Origin: Psychrobacter urativorans
GTDB lineage: Bacteria > Pseudomonadota > Gammaproteobacteria > Pseudomonadales > Moraxellaceae
Length of the DNA: 64,000 nt
Direction: 5' to 3'
Assembly: GCF_904846675.1 (NCBI RefSeq)
Contig: NZ_CAJHBT010000002.1
Location: 124,001-188,000 of the forward strand
Shown: positions 9,190-18,731 of the stretch, in pieces
Layout: the number at the start of each line of letters is the position of its first letter
Position numbering within the stretch: position 1 is the stretch's first letter
Made by a program: the position numbers and the translations under genes
Notes under the pieces: generated by a model
What the model was told of the DNA's origin: nothing
Seen by the model: the letters and a program-made list of their open reading frames with translations, nothing else
Databases searched by the model: none

Positions 9190-9774
9190 CTAACGTAGAT
9201 TATTCAAATCTTCTTCCGTTAAACGCCAGCGGCCCTTCTTCTTAGAGGTTCCGCGTCCACGTACTGAACTATTTAATAGTAATTTATTCATAGAGTGGCT
9301 AGAATGCGCATGACAGATGGCGCAGGCAAGACCGTCGGCGGCATCTTGTTGTGGTACTACATCCAGCTTTAGGATACGACAGACCATATCTTGAACCTGT
9401 TCTTTAGCCGCCGCGCCATAGCCACACACGGCTTGTTTAATTTGACGCGCCGTATATTCTGACACTTCTAAATCTAAAGCAACCAACGCTGCAATTGCTG
9501 CTCCGCGGGCTTGCCCAAGCTTGAGCGCTGAGTCAGGGTTTTCTGCCATAAAGACTTGTTCAATAGCGGTATAAATGGGCTCATCTGCATATTTGATATG
9601 ATGCTGAGTAATCCGCGTTAAACCATTAAAAATGCGCTTAAGGCGTTCAGGCATCTCTTTAGTATCGGTACGGATAGTGCCCGCATCAATATATGTCAGC
9701 TTATCGCCTGTTTGTTGGATAATTCCATAACCTGTCATACGTGAACCGGGGTCAATCCCGATAATAATTGCCAT
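9190..9774 (-). CDS. ruvC: Crossover junction endodeoxyribonuclease RuvC
   Basis: The Holliday-junction resolvase of the RuvABC system; it acts as a dimer. Catalytic acidic residues are visible: the first Asp in [14 protein letters not shown], a Glu in [19 protein letters not shown], and the paired Asp region in [16 protein letters not shown]. The 194 residues are slightly longer than E. coli RuvC (173) because of a basic C-terminal tail ([19 protein letters not shown]). The usual ruvC-ruvA-ruvB cluster is split here; ruvA and ruvB lie about 16 kb away. It runs convergently with the lipoprotein gene. Confidence 0.96.
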   Translation of the reverse strand: MAIIIGIDPGSRMTGYGIIQQTGDKLTYIDAGTIRTDTKEMPERLKRIFNGLTRITQHHIKYADEPIYTAIEQVFMAENPDSALKLGQARGAAIAALVALDLEVSEYTARQIKQAVCGYGAAAKEQVQDMVCRILKLDVVPQQDAADGLACAICHAHSSHSMNKLLLNSSVRGRGTSKKKGRWRLTEEDLNNLR

Positions 9775-9985
9775 AATGTTCCATATATTAAGCCATTTAG
9801 TAATTCATATAATAAACCATATTGCTGCTATATTATTTGATAGCTTAAATGCTTAAAAATTAGCCGTAAGTTTGATAGTATAGCAAGCCATCCCCATATA
9901 CATCATAAGTTAACCAGTTTAATTTGTGTAACGCTTAATTTCTTAGCTTTAATACTAATAGTTTTTATTTTATAGGACGACACTT

Positions 9986-10642
9986 ATGGGTCAGATAGTT
10001 GGTATCGCCATTGTTTGGTTTATTATCGAGATGCTACTGTGGTATTTAATTGCCCAGTTCGTTAGTGGCTGGTGGGTATTTGTTTGGTTTATTATCTCCG
10101 CTGTGATTGGACTCTCCTTAATTCGCAAAGGTATGGCCTCTCTTAGTCCCATGGCGCAGCAAATGAAAGCTGGCGGTATGATGAATCCTTCGATGCGCCC
10201 GCAAGAGTCGACCATGATTAAAAGTGTTGCGATGGCAGCGGCTGGTATTCTATTGCTCATTCCAGGGATAATCAGTGATGTGTTAGCGCTGCTAGTAATA
10301 TTACCGCCAGTGCAAAAGAAGCTGAAAGATATGGCCAATAAATATGTCATGAACAATCAGCAAAAAATGATGGAGATGATGGCCAAGCAGATGGGCGGTC
10401 AAAATCCATTTGGCGGTGCTGGTGGCATGGGCGGCGGTCAAAATCCGTTCGGCGGGGCAGGCGGCATGGGTGGTCAGAACCCATTTGGTGGTGCAGGCGA
10501 TATAGGAAGTAATAATCCGTTCGATAAGCAGCAGAAAAATCCATTTGGCAATGTCTTTAAGCAGCATACGACCGTTGATGGTACTGCTAAAAATGTGCCT
10601 AAAGACGTGAAGAAAATCACTAAATCTGCCAACGATGAATAA
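9986..10642 (+). CDS. fxsA: FxsA family membrane protein with Gly-rich repeats
   Basis: FxsA is a small inner-membrane protein best known for relieving phage T7 exclusion by the F plasmid in E. coli; its native role is unclear. Residues 1-110 match the family: two N-terminal hydrophobic segments (IVGIAIVWFIIEMLLWYLIA; WWVFVWFIISAVIGLSLI) and a third around MAAAGILLLIPGIISDVLAL with the conserved PGI..D segment. The C-terminal tail holds three degenerate copies of a GGQNPFGGAGGMGG unit (about 10397-10500) and then a basic end. The start follows AGGA with an 8-base spacer. The repeats make tail length likely to vary between strains. Confidence 0.87.
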   Translation: MGQIVGIAIVWFIIEMLLWYLIAQFVSGWWVFVWFIISAVIGLSLIRKGMASLSPMAQQMKAGGMMNPSMRPQESTMIKSVAMAAAGILLLIPGIISDVLALLVILPPVQKKLKDMANKYVMNNQQKMMEMMAKQMGGQNPFGGAGGMGGGQNPFGGAGGMGGQNPFGGAGDIGSNNPFDKQQKNPFGNVFKQHTTVDGTAKNVPKDVKKITKSANDE

Positions 10643-10790
10643 TTAATATTCTGATTAATAAGTCCTTTCTAATAAAGTGACGGCTACTGAGAAAATACCG
10701 CAGTAGCCCTATGTTTGATCTAAACCCTACAGTTAGTTGAACCATTATAATTTAGCAAATAGAAGCTATGATTTGATCACTATAATATGT

Positions 10791-10855
10791 TCGAAATAAA
10801 TACTAAGAAGCCCCTATCGTTATTAACAATAGGGGCTTCTTAGTATTTATTTCGA
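10791..10855. terminator. Near-perfect palindrome: 27-bp arms, 11-base loop
   Basis: Positions 10791-10817 and 10829-10855 are exact reverse complements, with core AAGCCCCTAT / ATAGGGGCTT. The 11-base loop (CGTTATTAACA) can itself partly fold. It lies between fxsA (plus) and the 6S RNA gene (minus), so it probably ends transcription from both sides, although neither side has a clean long T-run. Confidence 0.75.
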
Positions 10856-10937
10856 TACTTAGTTGTTATCTCACCTTTACTGCATTTTTGCCAAGTAGCT
10901 TTTAGCCAAGTAATAGGGGAAACTAACGGAATATAAC

Positions 10938-11123
10938 AACCGGAGTGCCGCCGTAAGATGGTGACCCATGAACCGTGAAGTTCAGGGCGGATGTGTCACT
11001 GCCTCGGCAGGTTTCCTGAAACACCGCAAGCGGTGCAGGCATACACAATGAGACAATAGGTAGCACATCCAGGTAATACATTATCGGCTCAGGGAATAAC
11101 ATCCACTAGCCAACACTCCAGAA
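10938..11123 (-). ncRNA. ssrS: 6S RNA
   Basis: 6S RNA mimics an open promoter and binds sigma-70 RNA polymerase in stationary phase. Read on the minus strand, the sequence matches the family in order. The 5' closing-stem strand CTGGAGTG comes first, then CCCTGAGCCGATAATG (E. coli has CCCTGAGCCGATATTT). The 3' half has ACACATCCGCCCTGAAC, GGTTCATGGGTCACC and CGGCGGCACTCCGG, similar to the E. coli 3' half. CTGGAGTG pairs with CACTCCGG to close the rod, giving a length near 186 nt. Ends are estimated from the closing stem and the promoter spacing. It is not next to a 5-formyltetrahydrofolate cyclo-ligase gene as in E. coli; here it lies upstream of, and divergent from, gpmI. Confidence 0.88.
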
Positions 11124-11130
11124 TGAATCC

Positions 11131-11159
11131 ATGATAACCAATGAAATAGGTGATTGCAA
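11131..11159 (-). promoter_or_regulatory. Sigma-70 promoter of the 6S RNA gene
   Basis: On the minus strand, TTGCAA (11159-11154), a 17-base spacer and TATCAT (11136-11131) precede the estimated RNA 5' end by about 7 bases. The rest of the gap up to gpmI (11160-11458) has no ORF or clear structure; the gpmI promoter must lie in it. Confidence 0.7.
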
Positions 11160-11458
11160 GTTCGATTTGCAGATTGATATTTATTGAAATCAAGTATTCG
11201 CTGTCTTTTTATTAATAGGAAATAACTCTTGGGCGTCGTAGTTTTTTAACTTCTAAACCTTGTAAGGATAATAGAATAGTATCGTTAAATAGTGCTTAAT
11301 AATGTCGAGTTTTCGGCTATTTTGAGATATGTGGTAATATAGAGACTACTATAGCTGCTAATCTTAATTTTATACCTTTTAATGCCAATGTTTAATGTCA
11401 ATTTTCTTAGTGCTAATAATGCACGGTAGGCGTTCAATCACTTGAGGAGCGGTAATCT

Positions 11459-13111
11459 ATGACCAGTAAGCAGCAACAATCGCAGCAAAAAACAGAGTCT
11501 CTTGACAAGAGTCAGGCCACACAGAATAAGAATAAAAAAATACCCCATGTATTAATGATATTGGACGGTTTTGGGCATCGTGAAGAAGACAAGGATAATG
11601 CCATTGCTGCTGCCAACATGCCAAATTTAGATAAGATTTATCAGCAGTATCCGCATGGGCTAATATCTGCCTCAGGGGAAGATGTAGGTTTACCTGAAGG
11701 CCAGTTTGGTAACTCAGAAGTCGGACATATGAACCTAGGTGCAGGTCGGGTCCTCTATCAAGACTCAACCCGTATTTCAAGCGAGCTGGCCAGCCGTGAA
11801 TTTTATAAAAACGAGGCGTTAGTAGGCGCGGTAACGGCAGCTAATGCGCTGGGCGGTAATGTTCATATAATGGGTTTGTTGTCTGATGGTGGTGTTCATT
11901 CGCATCAAGATCATATAGAGGGGATGTGTCACTCAGCACTAGTCCATGGTGCCAAAAATGTCTTTGTGCATTGTTTTTTGGATGGTCGCGATACGCCGCC
12001 AAAGTCTGCGGATAAGTATATCAATCGTTTGCGTGAGTACTTGAATAAGCTCAATGCGCACTATGAAGGTAGCGCCCAGATTGCTACTATTATCGGCCGC
12101 TACTATGCTATGGATCGTGACAATCGTTGGGATCGAGTACAAAAGGCGTATGAGTTAATTACCGAAGGTACAGCAGATCGCCTAGCAACTCGTGCTGATG
12201 GCGCAGTTCAAGCAGCGTATAAAGCTCGTGAGACCGATGAGTTTGTTAGTCCTACTACGGTCATTGGACGCGATGAGGTTCCACATACCGTTGATGATAA
12301 TGATGCGCTGATTTTTATGAACTTCCGCGCTGATCGCGCGCGTGAGCTGGCACAAGCGTTTGTCTTACCGGATCATGAGTTTTCAGGGTTTGCCCGTCAT
12401 AAGTGTCCGAAGCTTGCCGCCTTTGTGATGCTGACTAAATACTCAGATATCTTGGCTGATAACCCTAAGACTAGCATCGCTTATTATCCGGCGTCATTGA
12501 GCAATACTTTGGGTGAATATCTACAAGACCAAGGTAAAACCCAGTTGCGTATCGCTGAGACTGAAAAATACGCGCATGTGACGTTTTTCTTTAGTGGTGG
12601 TCGTGAAGCGGAGTATGAAGGTGAAGAACGTATTCTAATACCGTCTCCAGATGTAGCGACTTATGATTTGCAGCCTGAGATGAGCGCGCCTGAGGTCACT
12701 GATAAGCTAGTGGCAGCGATTGAATATGGTAAATATGATGTTTTAATCGTCAATTATGCTAATGGTGATATGGTTGGGCATACGGGCATTTTCAATGCTG
12801 CTGTGAAAGCAGTAGAAGCGCTGGATGTATGCGTAGGACGCATTGAGGCCGCAGTACGTGCTGCTAATGGTGAAATGCTAATTACCGCTGATCATGGCAA
12901 CTGTGAGCAGATGCAGGACTATGATAGTGGACAGGTACACACCCAGCATACTACTGAGCATGTGCCACTGATTTATATGGGTGATAAAAAAGTACAAGTT
13001 CGCGCAGGTGGTAAGCTTAGTGATGTTGCGCCTACCATTTTAGCGCTGCTGGACCTTGAGCCACCTGCTGAGATGACTGGAGAAAATCTATTAATTCCAG
13101 CATCTGAATAG
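11459..13111 (+). CDS. gpmI: 2,3-bisphosphoglycerate-independent phosphoglycerate mutase
   Basis: It interconverts 3- and 2-phosphoglycerate using two Mn ions and a phosphoserine intermediate. The first metal site is [13 protein letters not shown], and the catalytic Ser is in [20 protein letters not shown]. Substrate-binding and metal motifs follow: [56 protein letters not shown] and [10 protein letters not shown]. The 550 residues exceed the usual 510-515 because of an N-terminal Gln/Lys/Ser-rich extension of about 27 residues ([20 protein letters not shown]). The start follows GAGGAG. A 26-bp-stem terminator follows. It serves glycolysis and gluconeogenesis with pgk and fba in the same window. 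Confidence 0.97.
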   Translation: MTSKQQQSQQKTESLDKSQATQNKNKKIPHVLMILDGFGHREEDKDNAIAAANMPNLDKIYQQYPHGLISASGEDVGLPEGQFGNSEVGHMNLGAGRVLYQDSTRISSELASREFYKNEALVGAVTAANALGGNVHIMGLLSDGGVHSHQDHIEGMCHSALVHGAKNVFVHCFLDGRDTPPKSADKYINRLREYLNKLNAHYEGSAQIATIIGRYYAMDRDNRWDRVQKAYELITEGTADRLATRADGAVQAAYKARETDEFVSPTTVIGRDEVPHTVDDNDALIFMNFRADRARELAQAFVLPDHEFSGFARHKCPKLAAFVMLTKYSDILADNPKTSIAYYPASLSNTLGEYLQDQGKTQLRIAETEKYAHVTFFFSGGREAEYEGEERILIPSPDVATYDLQPEMSAPEVTDKLVAAIEYGKYDVLIVNYANGDMVGHTGIFNAAVKAVEALDVCVGRIEAAVRAANGEMLITADHGNCEQMQDYDSGQVHTQHTTEHVPLIYMGDKKVQVRAGGKLSDVAPTILALLDLEPPAEMTGENLLIPASE

Positions 13112-13141
13112 TATGGTTGATAAAGTTCAGTTGCTAGTTGC

Positions 13142-13196
13142 TAATAAATAAGAAGAGGGAAGGGTAATCATTATCCTTCCCTCTTCTTATTTATTA
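13142..13196 (+). terminator. Long-stem terminator after gpmI
   Basis: Perfect 22-bp arms at 13142-13163 and 13175-13196 extend inward by four more pairs (one G-U) to a 3-base loop. The lower stem is A/T-rich with a GAGGGAAGG core. It lies 30 bp after gpmI. Confidence 0.85.
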
Positions 13197-13388
13197 TATT
13201 TTGTCTTATTCATTTACAACCTTAGTTTACTTATAATAATAGCTCACTTGCAATGTTAGTCTAGTTTTTAACGCCTGCTTAATGCTATTTTATGATTATT
13301 GAGTAATATTACCTAAGAATTATATTACCCATTAATAATCTTATAATAACAGTACGCTGCATTCTCCCTATTTTATACGAGTCCATCT

Positions 13389-14915
13389 ATGCGTTCATCA
13401 GCTTTTAAACTACCGGAAAAACCAGTAATGCCGTATCTAATAAAGGCTGTTGTTTTTAAGCCTGTGCTCATGATTGGTCTGCTAGGGTTGAGTTGTGTCA
13501 GTTTTTACGCTCAAGCGGCTACCTTAGCTCCTGTGGCTACGAATGCCAATAGTCCAACGGCAGGTTTGCAGCTTATCAGCTTAAAAGGCGATGAGGTTGG
13601 CCCAGATAATGGTGCTGATGACTTGTCAGATATCGCTCCAATTGGTGATGAAAGTGATGATTGGATTGATGAGACCCGCGACATAACTGCGATTGATAAC
13701 GGCGTTATAGCGCCAAACGATGCTGCTATAACGCCAGATAGTAATCCCTTAGTCGACGAATCGGACTATATCAACACTGATATTCCAGCTGAGGTCGCTA
13801 CAGTCTCGCTCAATGCTATCTCGCCTGAAACCTTAAAGACCTTTGTCGCCGTAGTAGATTTGGTACGCCGCGAATATGTTGATTCTGTGAATGATGAAGA
13901 GTTGTTTAGCAACGCTATGAGTGGGATGCTAACCAAGCTGGATAGTCATGCTGAGTTTTTGGATGCCGAAGCTTATGAGAACTTGCGCGCCTTTACCGAA
14001 GGGGACGTGGGTGATATTGGGATAAAGGTAGTCTATCAACCAGCAGTTGGGTATTGGGTGATTACAGATGTGATCAATAATTCCCCAGCGGATAAAAAAG
14101 GCATTGCCGTTGGTGATTATTTGCACCAAATTGATGAATTTAAGCTCGATGAAGACAAGCAAAGTAATGATATTGAGCAACTACTCACTGGCATTGCTGG
14201 CACGCAAGTCGATGTCATCACCTCCAAAGCGGGACGCCGCAAACACACCACCACATTACAGCGTAATAACAACCATCCTCAAACCATCGAGACGCGGTTG
14301 GTTGATGGTATCGCCATTATTAAATTGCCTGCTTTTCAAAACACCAGCCGCGAGCAAATCTTACAAAGCTTGACCAGTTTGGATGCGCCCGTTAACGGTA
14401 TATTGCTAGATTTACGGGACAATCCTGGTGGCGTACTGACCTCAGCGGTACAAGTAGCCAGCTTATTTATGGATGACACTACCGTGGTACAAATAAGAAG
14501 CCGCCAAAGTGAGTTACGTACCTTGATTACTCGCGGCACAGCGGTACTGAAACCTCTACCCGTTGTGATATTACAAAATCGCTATTCAGCCTCTGCAGCT
14601 GAAGTGCTTGCCAGCAGCTTGCAGACGCAACAGCGTGCCACCATCGTTGGTGAAGTCAGCTATGGTAAGGGTTCGGTACAATCGGTGATACCACTTAATG
14701 AGGAACAAGCGGTGAAGTTAACAGTCGCCCATTACCTAACTGCTACTGGTAAAAAAATAGATAAAATCGGTGTGCAGCCAGATGTTATCTTATCGGGTAC
14801 TGAGCGCGAGTGGGAACAGCAAGCATTAGATTTATTACGTAAGCAAGTACATACTTCGGGACTTCGATTTGTGCAAAAAGACAGTAGCAATAATAGCCTA
14901 AGTAACGAAAAATAA
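13389..14915 (+). CDS. ctpA: C-terminal processing protease (S41 family, CtpA type)
   Basis: A periplasmic serine protease with a PDZ domain. The signal peptide covers about residues 20-43 (VFKPVLMIGLLGLSCVSFYA, cleavage near QAA). Residues about 45-140 are an acidic low-complexity linker rich in Asp and Asn. The conserved region begins at FVAVVDLVRREYVDS; PDZ follows (GDIGIKVVYQPAVGYWVITD, then PADKKGIAVGD). The S41 core contains LRDNPGGVLTSAVQVASLF, the catalytic Ser in RYSASAAEVLASSL and the catalytic Lys in GEVSYGKGSVQSVIPL. The 508 residues are longer than a typical CtpA (about 440) because of the linker. Processing and cell-wall enzyme targets are known for relatives, but the substrate here is not evident. 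Confidence 0.92.
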   Translation: MRSSAFKLPEKPVMPYLIKAVVFKPVLMIGLLGLSCVSFYAQAATLAPVATNANSPTAGLQLISLKGDEVGPDNGADDLSDIAPIGDESDDWIDETRDITAIDNGVIAPNDAAITPDSNPLVDESDYINTDIPAEVATVSLNAISPETLKTFVAVVDLVRREYVDSVNDEELFSNAMSGMLTKLDSHAEFLDAEAYENLRAFTEGDVGDIGIKVVYQPAVGYWVITDVINNSPADKKGIAVGDYLHQIDEFKLDEDKQSNDIEQLLTGIAGTQVDVITSKAGRRKHTTTLQRNNNHPQTIETRLVDGIAIIKLPAFQNTSREQILQSLTSLDAPVNGILLDLRDNPGGVLTSAVQVASLFMDDTTVVQIRSRQSELRTLITRGTAVLKPLPVVILQNRYSASAAEVLASSLQTQQRATIVGEVSYGKGSVQSVIPLNEEQAVKLTVAHYLTATGKKIDKIGVQPDVILSGTEREWEQQALDLLRKQVHTSGLRFVQKDSSNNSLSNEK

Positions 14916-15027
14916 TAGACTAGGGAATAAACTTAAGTGTTGATATTAACTTTTAATTTTGGTGCTAATTGTCAGTGCTGCCTCTAGTAACACTTATTAT
15001 CGAGTAGGTTAATCATTGGTAGCACTA

Positions 15028-16713
15028 TTAATCTTCGTCAATTTCTAACTTTTTCATCCGGTAGCGTAAGGATCGAAAAGTGGTTCCTAATAATTCAGCC
15101 GCTTGAGTTTTATTCCAGCCAGTCTGTTTTAAAGCCATGATGATGAGCCGCTTTTCCTGTTCTTGTAAATAAACTTCTAAGCCTTTTTCTGGCAAATCAG
15201 CGCTATTAGTCTGCATTGATAGGGGTGGAGTGATTTCACCTTCAAGCTTATTTGATGCTTTGCTAACACCCGCGTCATCTTGAGTACTACTTGGACCAAA
15301 ACTGGCAGTGCTGGAGGCTTGAATAGCAGAAGGATAAGGTTGATTATGGGTACGATAGGGGTGCAAATTAATAGCGGTGTGACCATTTGCTATTTGAGCA
15401 CTAGACCGAATATTTTCGGATTTTGAAGTAGTGATAAGCGTGGCTTTTGCACTGTCAGTATTGTTATTAGCGGCAGTAGTATTGGTATTTAGAAGATCAT
15501 TATTTAAAGGGTGAAAATCTAATAATTGAGGATTATTACCAGACTCGGGCAGCCCTAAATGATTCAGATCAATCGTTGTGGTTTCAGCCAAAGTTATCGC
15601 CCGCTCAAGTATATTGCGTAGCTCGCGAACATTACCGGCAAAGTCATGTTGCTGCAACCGTTGATAAGCATCATCAGTCAATTGTGATGGCGTGTCTAGC
15701 TGCCATTCCTCGGCAATCAATGCCAAAAAGTGCTGGGCCAAGGCTGGAATATCGTCATAACGTGCGTTAAGAGCAGGTAATTTAAGCTCAATGACGTTAA
15801 TGCGGTAATATAAATCTTGTCGGAATGCACTGATTTGTACCAGCTGGTCTAAGTCTTTATGGGTCGCCGATAAAATACGAATGTCGACGGGCACCTCTTT
15901 AGTATCACCGATAGCCCGCACGTTTTTTTCTTGAATAGCGCGCAAAAGTTTTACCTGCATAGCTAACGGCAAGTCTGCTACTTCATCCAAGAATAATGTT
16001 CCGCCACTGGCTTGCTGGAATAGACCTTGCTTGTCCGCCACTGCCCCCGTAAAGCTGCCTTTTTTATGACCAAAAAATTCAGACTCCATTAGCTCCGAGG
16101 GTATTGCCCCGCAGTTGACCGGTACAAAACTGCCATCACGGCGCGGGCTTAAGTCATGAATCAATCTTGCGACTACTTCCTTACCTGTTCCTGATGCACC
16201 GGATAAAAACACTGGGGCTTGTGAGCGTGCTAATTTTAAAATAGTATTTTTGAGGGTATGCATCACGGTAGAGTCGCCAATTAGGCGGTGATCTAACAGC
16301 TGTTGCTCAGGTGTGTGCTCGTTTAGAGACGCAGCAGCATCATTATCTTGGCGAATCACTTTTAGCGCATTGTCAACTAATTGGCGTAGGCGTGGTAATT
16401 CAAGCGGCTTATTAACAAAATCAAAAGCGCCGAGCTTGAGTGCTTCAATGGCTAAATCCATACTGCCGTGTGCGGTAATGACCGCAATCGGTGTGCTAGA
16501 GCTGCCACTGATTTGTTTGACCAACTCCAACCCTGAACCATCAGGCAGATTTAAATCAGTTAAGCAAAAGTCATATTGATGGGTCTGCCAGTATGTTTGG
16601 GCTTGCGCTAATGTATAAGCGACGTCACTTTTTATTCCCATCTTGGTCAGAGTGATTTGCATCAGCCGACATAAATCCACTTCATCATCAACGACTAGCG
16701 CGGTTGCTGTCAT
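15028..16713 (-). CDS. pilR: Sigma-54-dependent response regulator, PilR type
   Basis: NtrC-family activator; in relatives PilR turns on pilA for type IV pili. A receiver domain (LVVDDEVDLCRLMQITLTKM; phospho-acceptor Asp in DFCLTDLNLPDGSG) is followed by an AAA+ domain. That domain has Walker A GASGTGKEVVARL, the sigma-54 contact loop GSFTGAV, Walker B GGTLFLDEVADLP, and then NVRELRNILERA. A Fis-type HTH (GWNKTQAAELLGTTFRSLRY) ends it. Between AAA+ and HTH is an unusual Asn/Thr/Ser-rich linker of about 100 residues, making the protein some 120 residues longer than P. aeruginosa PilR. ATG 16713 is preferred over 16725 because GAGG precedes it. The pilS-like kinase gene lies 162 bp upstream on the same strand. 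No pilin gene is in the window. Confidence 0.87.
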   Translation of the reverse strand: MTATALVVDDEVDLCRLMQITLTKMGIKSDVAYTLAQAQTYWQTHQYDFCLTDLNLPDGSGLELVKQISGSSSTPIAVITAHGSMDLAIEALKLGAFDFVNKPLELPRLRQLVDNALKVIRQDNDAAASLNEHTPEQQLLDHRLIGDSTVMHTLKNTILKLARSQAPVFLSGASGTGKEVVARLIHDLSPRRDGSFVPVNCGAIPSELMESEFFGHKKGSFTGAVADKQGLFQQASGGTLFLDEVADLPLAMQVKLLRAIQEKNVRAIGDTKEVPVDIRILSATHKDLDQLVQISAFRQDLYYRINVIELKLPALNARYDDIPALAQHFLALIAEEWQLDTPSQLTDDAYQRLQQHDFAGNVRELRNILERAITLAETTTIDLNHLGLPESGNNPQLLDFHPLNNDLLNTNTTAANNNTDSAKATLITTSKSENIRSSAQIANGHTAINLHPYRTHNQPYPSAIQASSTASFGPSSTQDDAGVSKASNKLEGEITPPLSMQTNSADLPEKGLEVYLQEQEKRLIIMALKQTGWNKTQAAELLGTTFRSLRYRMKKLEIDED

Positions 16714-16875
16714 ACATAACCTCATGTTTTTTCAATTGGTACAATTCGCAAAAATGTTGTGTGCTTTCTTATGTTACAATACTAAATCTTTTGTTTTAAA
16801 ACTAACTGTTCTGCTGCGATATTAAACTGTCACGCTCATAGGCCCGATGTTGTAAATAACTTACTGGCACTCTTT

Positions 16876-18726
16876 TTAACCAACGCAGTCCTTCTTAGCC
16901 CCTGCAGGATAAGAGGCGACTGGAACAATTAAGCGAAAGCAGGTTTTTTTATGGTCAGGTACATATAGTAAGCACGCATGATTGGCTTCACTAAAGGCCT
17001 GTGATAAATAAAGCCCTAAACCGGTACCAGCCTTGTTTGTCGTAAAAAATGGATTGAACAACTGATCTAAATTGGCCGCATCAATACCGGTACCAGCGTC
17101 CAAAATATCGATTATAACATCGTTCTGAGAACAATAAATCTCAATCTCAATATAGGCATGAGGGTGGGCGAGACTACTATACCGCAGACCATTGTTGATT
17201 AAATTGATTAAAATCTGTTCTAATTGATGGGTATCAAAGCGGATGATGGGCTGAGAGCGAATTTGTAAGAACACATCATGACCACGAAAGTAATTATCCA
17301 AAAACTGTGGCATCCAAGTCGCTAGCGCTAACAGTTGTTGGTTAGGTGATTGTTGTCGCGATAACTTCAATACGTCTTCAATTATGCGATTAACGCGTTT
17401 GGTTTGGGCAAATATCATTTCATATAATTCATGATTGCCTGCTAGGTCGTCATTATCAAGCACGGTAGTCGAGGTGCTATTAGTAGGATTTTGGCCATCG
17501 ATATTGTCAGCAGCTTTGTCGAAAATATCTTCCATTAACAATTGACTGGCTTGTGATATGGCTGCCAGCGGGTTACGAATCTCATGCGCGATACTGGCCG
17601 TTAATTGCCCCAAAGACGCTAGTTTCAGCTGTTGTGCCGAGGCTTGCTCGCGGCGCAAGTCTTCTAGTAATACCAATTGGCTAGCGTCTTTTAGGGGAAT
17701 GATTTGGATACGCAACTTATTTGTGACCGATGCATTGATTTTAGGTGGTAGCTTATAAATAAAACTACGCGACTGCCCAGCACTGACGGCTGAGCAGCTA
17801 TCAAGTAATGAAGCATGCTGACTTTGTACTTGCTGTTGGAACGTTATTAATAGGTTGTTTGTCTGGTGAGCAGCAGGTTCGCGACACCGCTTAAATATAG
17901 TGTTGTACCAACTATCACCATTAAACTGGGCTTGAGTGCTCCGAGTGGGTGTTGCCAGCTCATTAGCGATGCCTAATAGTTGGTAGGTCGCAGCATTTGC
18001 TAAAACGATGTGTCCTTGATCAATGACCATTACCCCGTTTAGCATCTGACTGATGACTTCTTGGTTAATGGTATTGAGGCGCTCAACTTCTTGTGCATGC
18101 TTGGCTGCCATTTTTTCGACATGTACCAAGCGCTGAGAGACTGACCAGCTTAAAAATCCTACTGCCAAAAAGCTGACAGATATTAATAAGGCATCACCTA
18201 AATTAGTCAGGCTCATACTATTAGCAATGGCATAAAAAAACTGCTGATAGATAACAAAAATAATTGCTAATAAAGTAATAATGACGGCTTGAGAGCCATG
18301 CAATAGCATAAAGCTGGCGGCCACCACTACCATATAAAGCATGGTCAGCTGCAAATCTGGTGCGCCATTGGTATATAGCAGCAAGCTTAAAACAATAACA
18401 TCAAGTGCAAGTCCAAATGCTAGCTGTCGCTGTCGCTGCTTGGTCACCACATAAAACAGTCCGAACAGGATGAGGCTTAGTAATAAATAAAAACTAAGCG
18501 CTGTTAACTGTAATAAAGTCGGCAACAGCAAATTGGCATCAGATTTTATAGTGGCATAGCTCATCAATATAAAAAATATACTGATAATCAGCCGATAGCT
18601 ACTATAAATGAGCCCAAGACGGCGCAGCTGCACAGAAGGCAGCGTATCACCTTGATGTAAATAGTTCATCACAGTAGTAATAGCGGATGCGGCAGATTTC
18701 ATAATATGACCAATAGTATGACCCAA
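16876..18726 (-). CDS. pilS: Membrane sensor histidine kinase, PilS type
   Basis: The partner of the PilR-type regulator downstream. About six transmembrane helices span residues 45-205 (for example LIISIFFILMSYATI, LLLSLILFGLFYVV, LLISVSFLAVGFLSWSV). A PAS-like region follows (VISQMLNGVMVIDQGHIVLA), then HisKA with the phospho-acceptor in SIAHEIRNPLAAISQASQLL. The HATPase comes last (INLINNGLRYSS; DAGTGIDAANLDQLFNPFFT; GTGLGLYLSQAF). At 616 residues it is longer than P. aeruginosa PilS (about 530), with extra polar sequence before the HisKA and between its two helices. The frame opens with TTG at 18726; the first ATG is at 18702, and I cannot decide between them. Only 5 bp separate it from the gacA-like gene. 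Confidence 0.86.
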   Translation of the reverse strand: MGHTIGHIMKSAASAITTVMNYLHQGDTLPSVQLRRLGLIYSSYRLIISIFFILMSYATIKSDANLLLPTLLQLTALSFYLLLSLILFGLFYVVTKQRQRQLAFGLALDVIVLSLLLYTNGAPDLQLTMLYMVVVAASFMLLHGSQAVIITLLAIIFVIYQQFFYAIANSMSLTNLGDALLISVSFLAVGFLSWSVSQRLVHVEKMAAKHAQEVERLNTINQEVISQMLNGVMVIDQGHIVLANAATYQLLGIANELATPTRSTQAQFNGDSWYNTIFKRCREPAAHQTNNLLITFQQQVQSQHASLLDSCSAVSAGQSRSFIYKLPPKINASVTNKLRIQIIPLKDASQLVLLEDLRREQASAQQLKLASLGQLTASIAHEIRNPLAAISQASQLLMEDIFDKAADNIDGQNPTNSTSTTVLDNDDLAGNHELYEMIFAQTKRVNRIIEDVLKLSRQQSPNQQLLALATWMPQFLDNYFRGHDVFLQIRSQPIIRFDTHQLEQILINLINNGLRYSSLAHPHAYIEIEIYCSQNDVIIDILDAGTGIDAANLDQLFNPFFTTNKAGTGLGLYLSQAFSEANHACLLYVPDHKKTCFRLIVPVASYPAGAKKDCVG

Positions 18727-18731
18727 TCAGT

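Noticed and set aside
10301..10567. Minus-strand open frames opposite the fxsA repeats
   Set aside because: They arise from the complement of the Gly-rich repeat (His/Leu-rich translation) and do not resemble a protein family.
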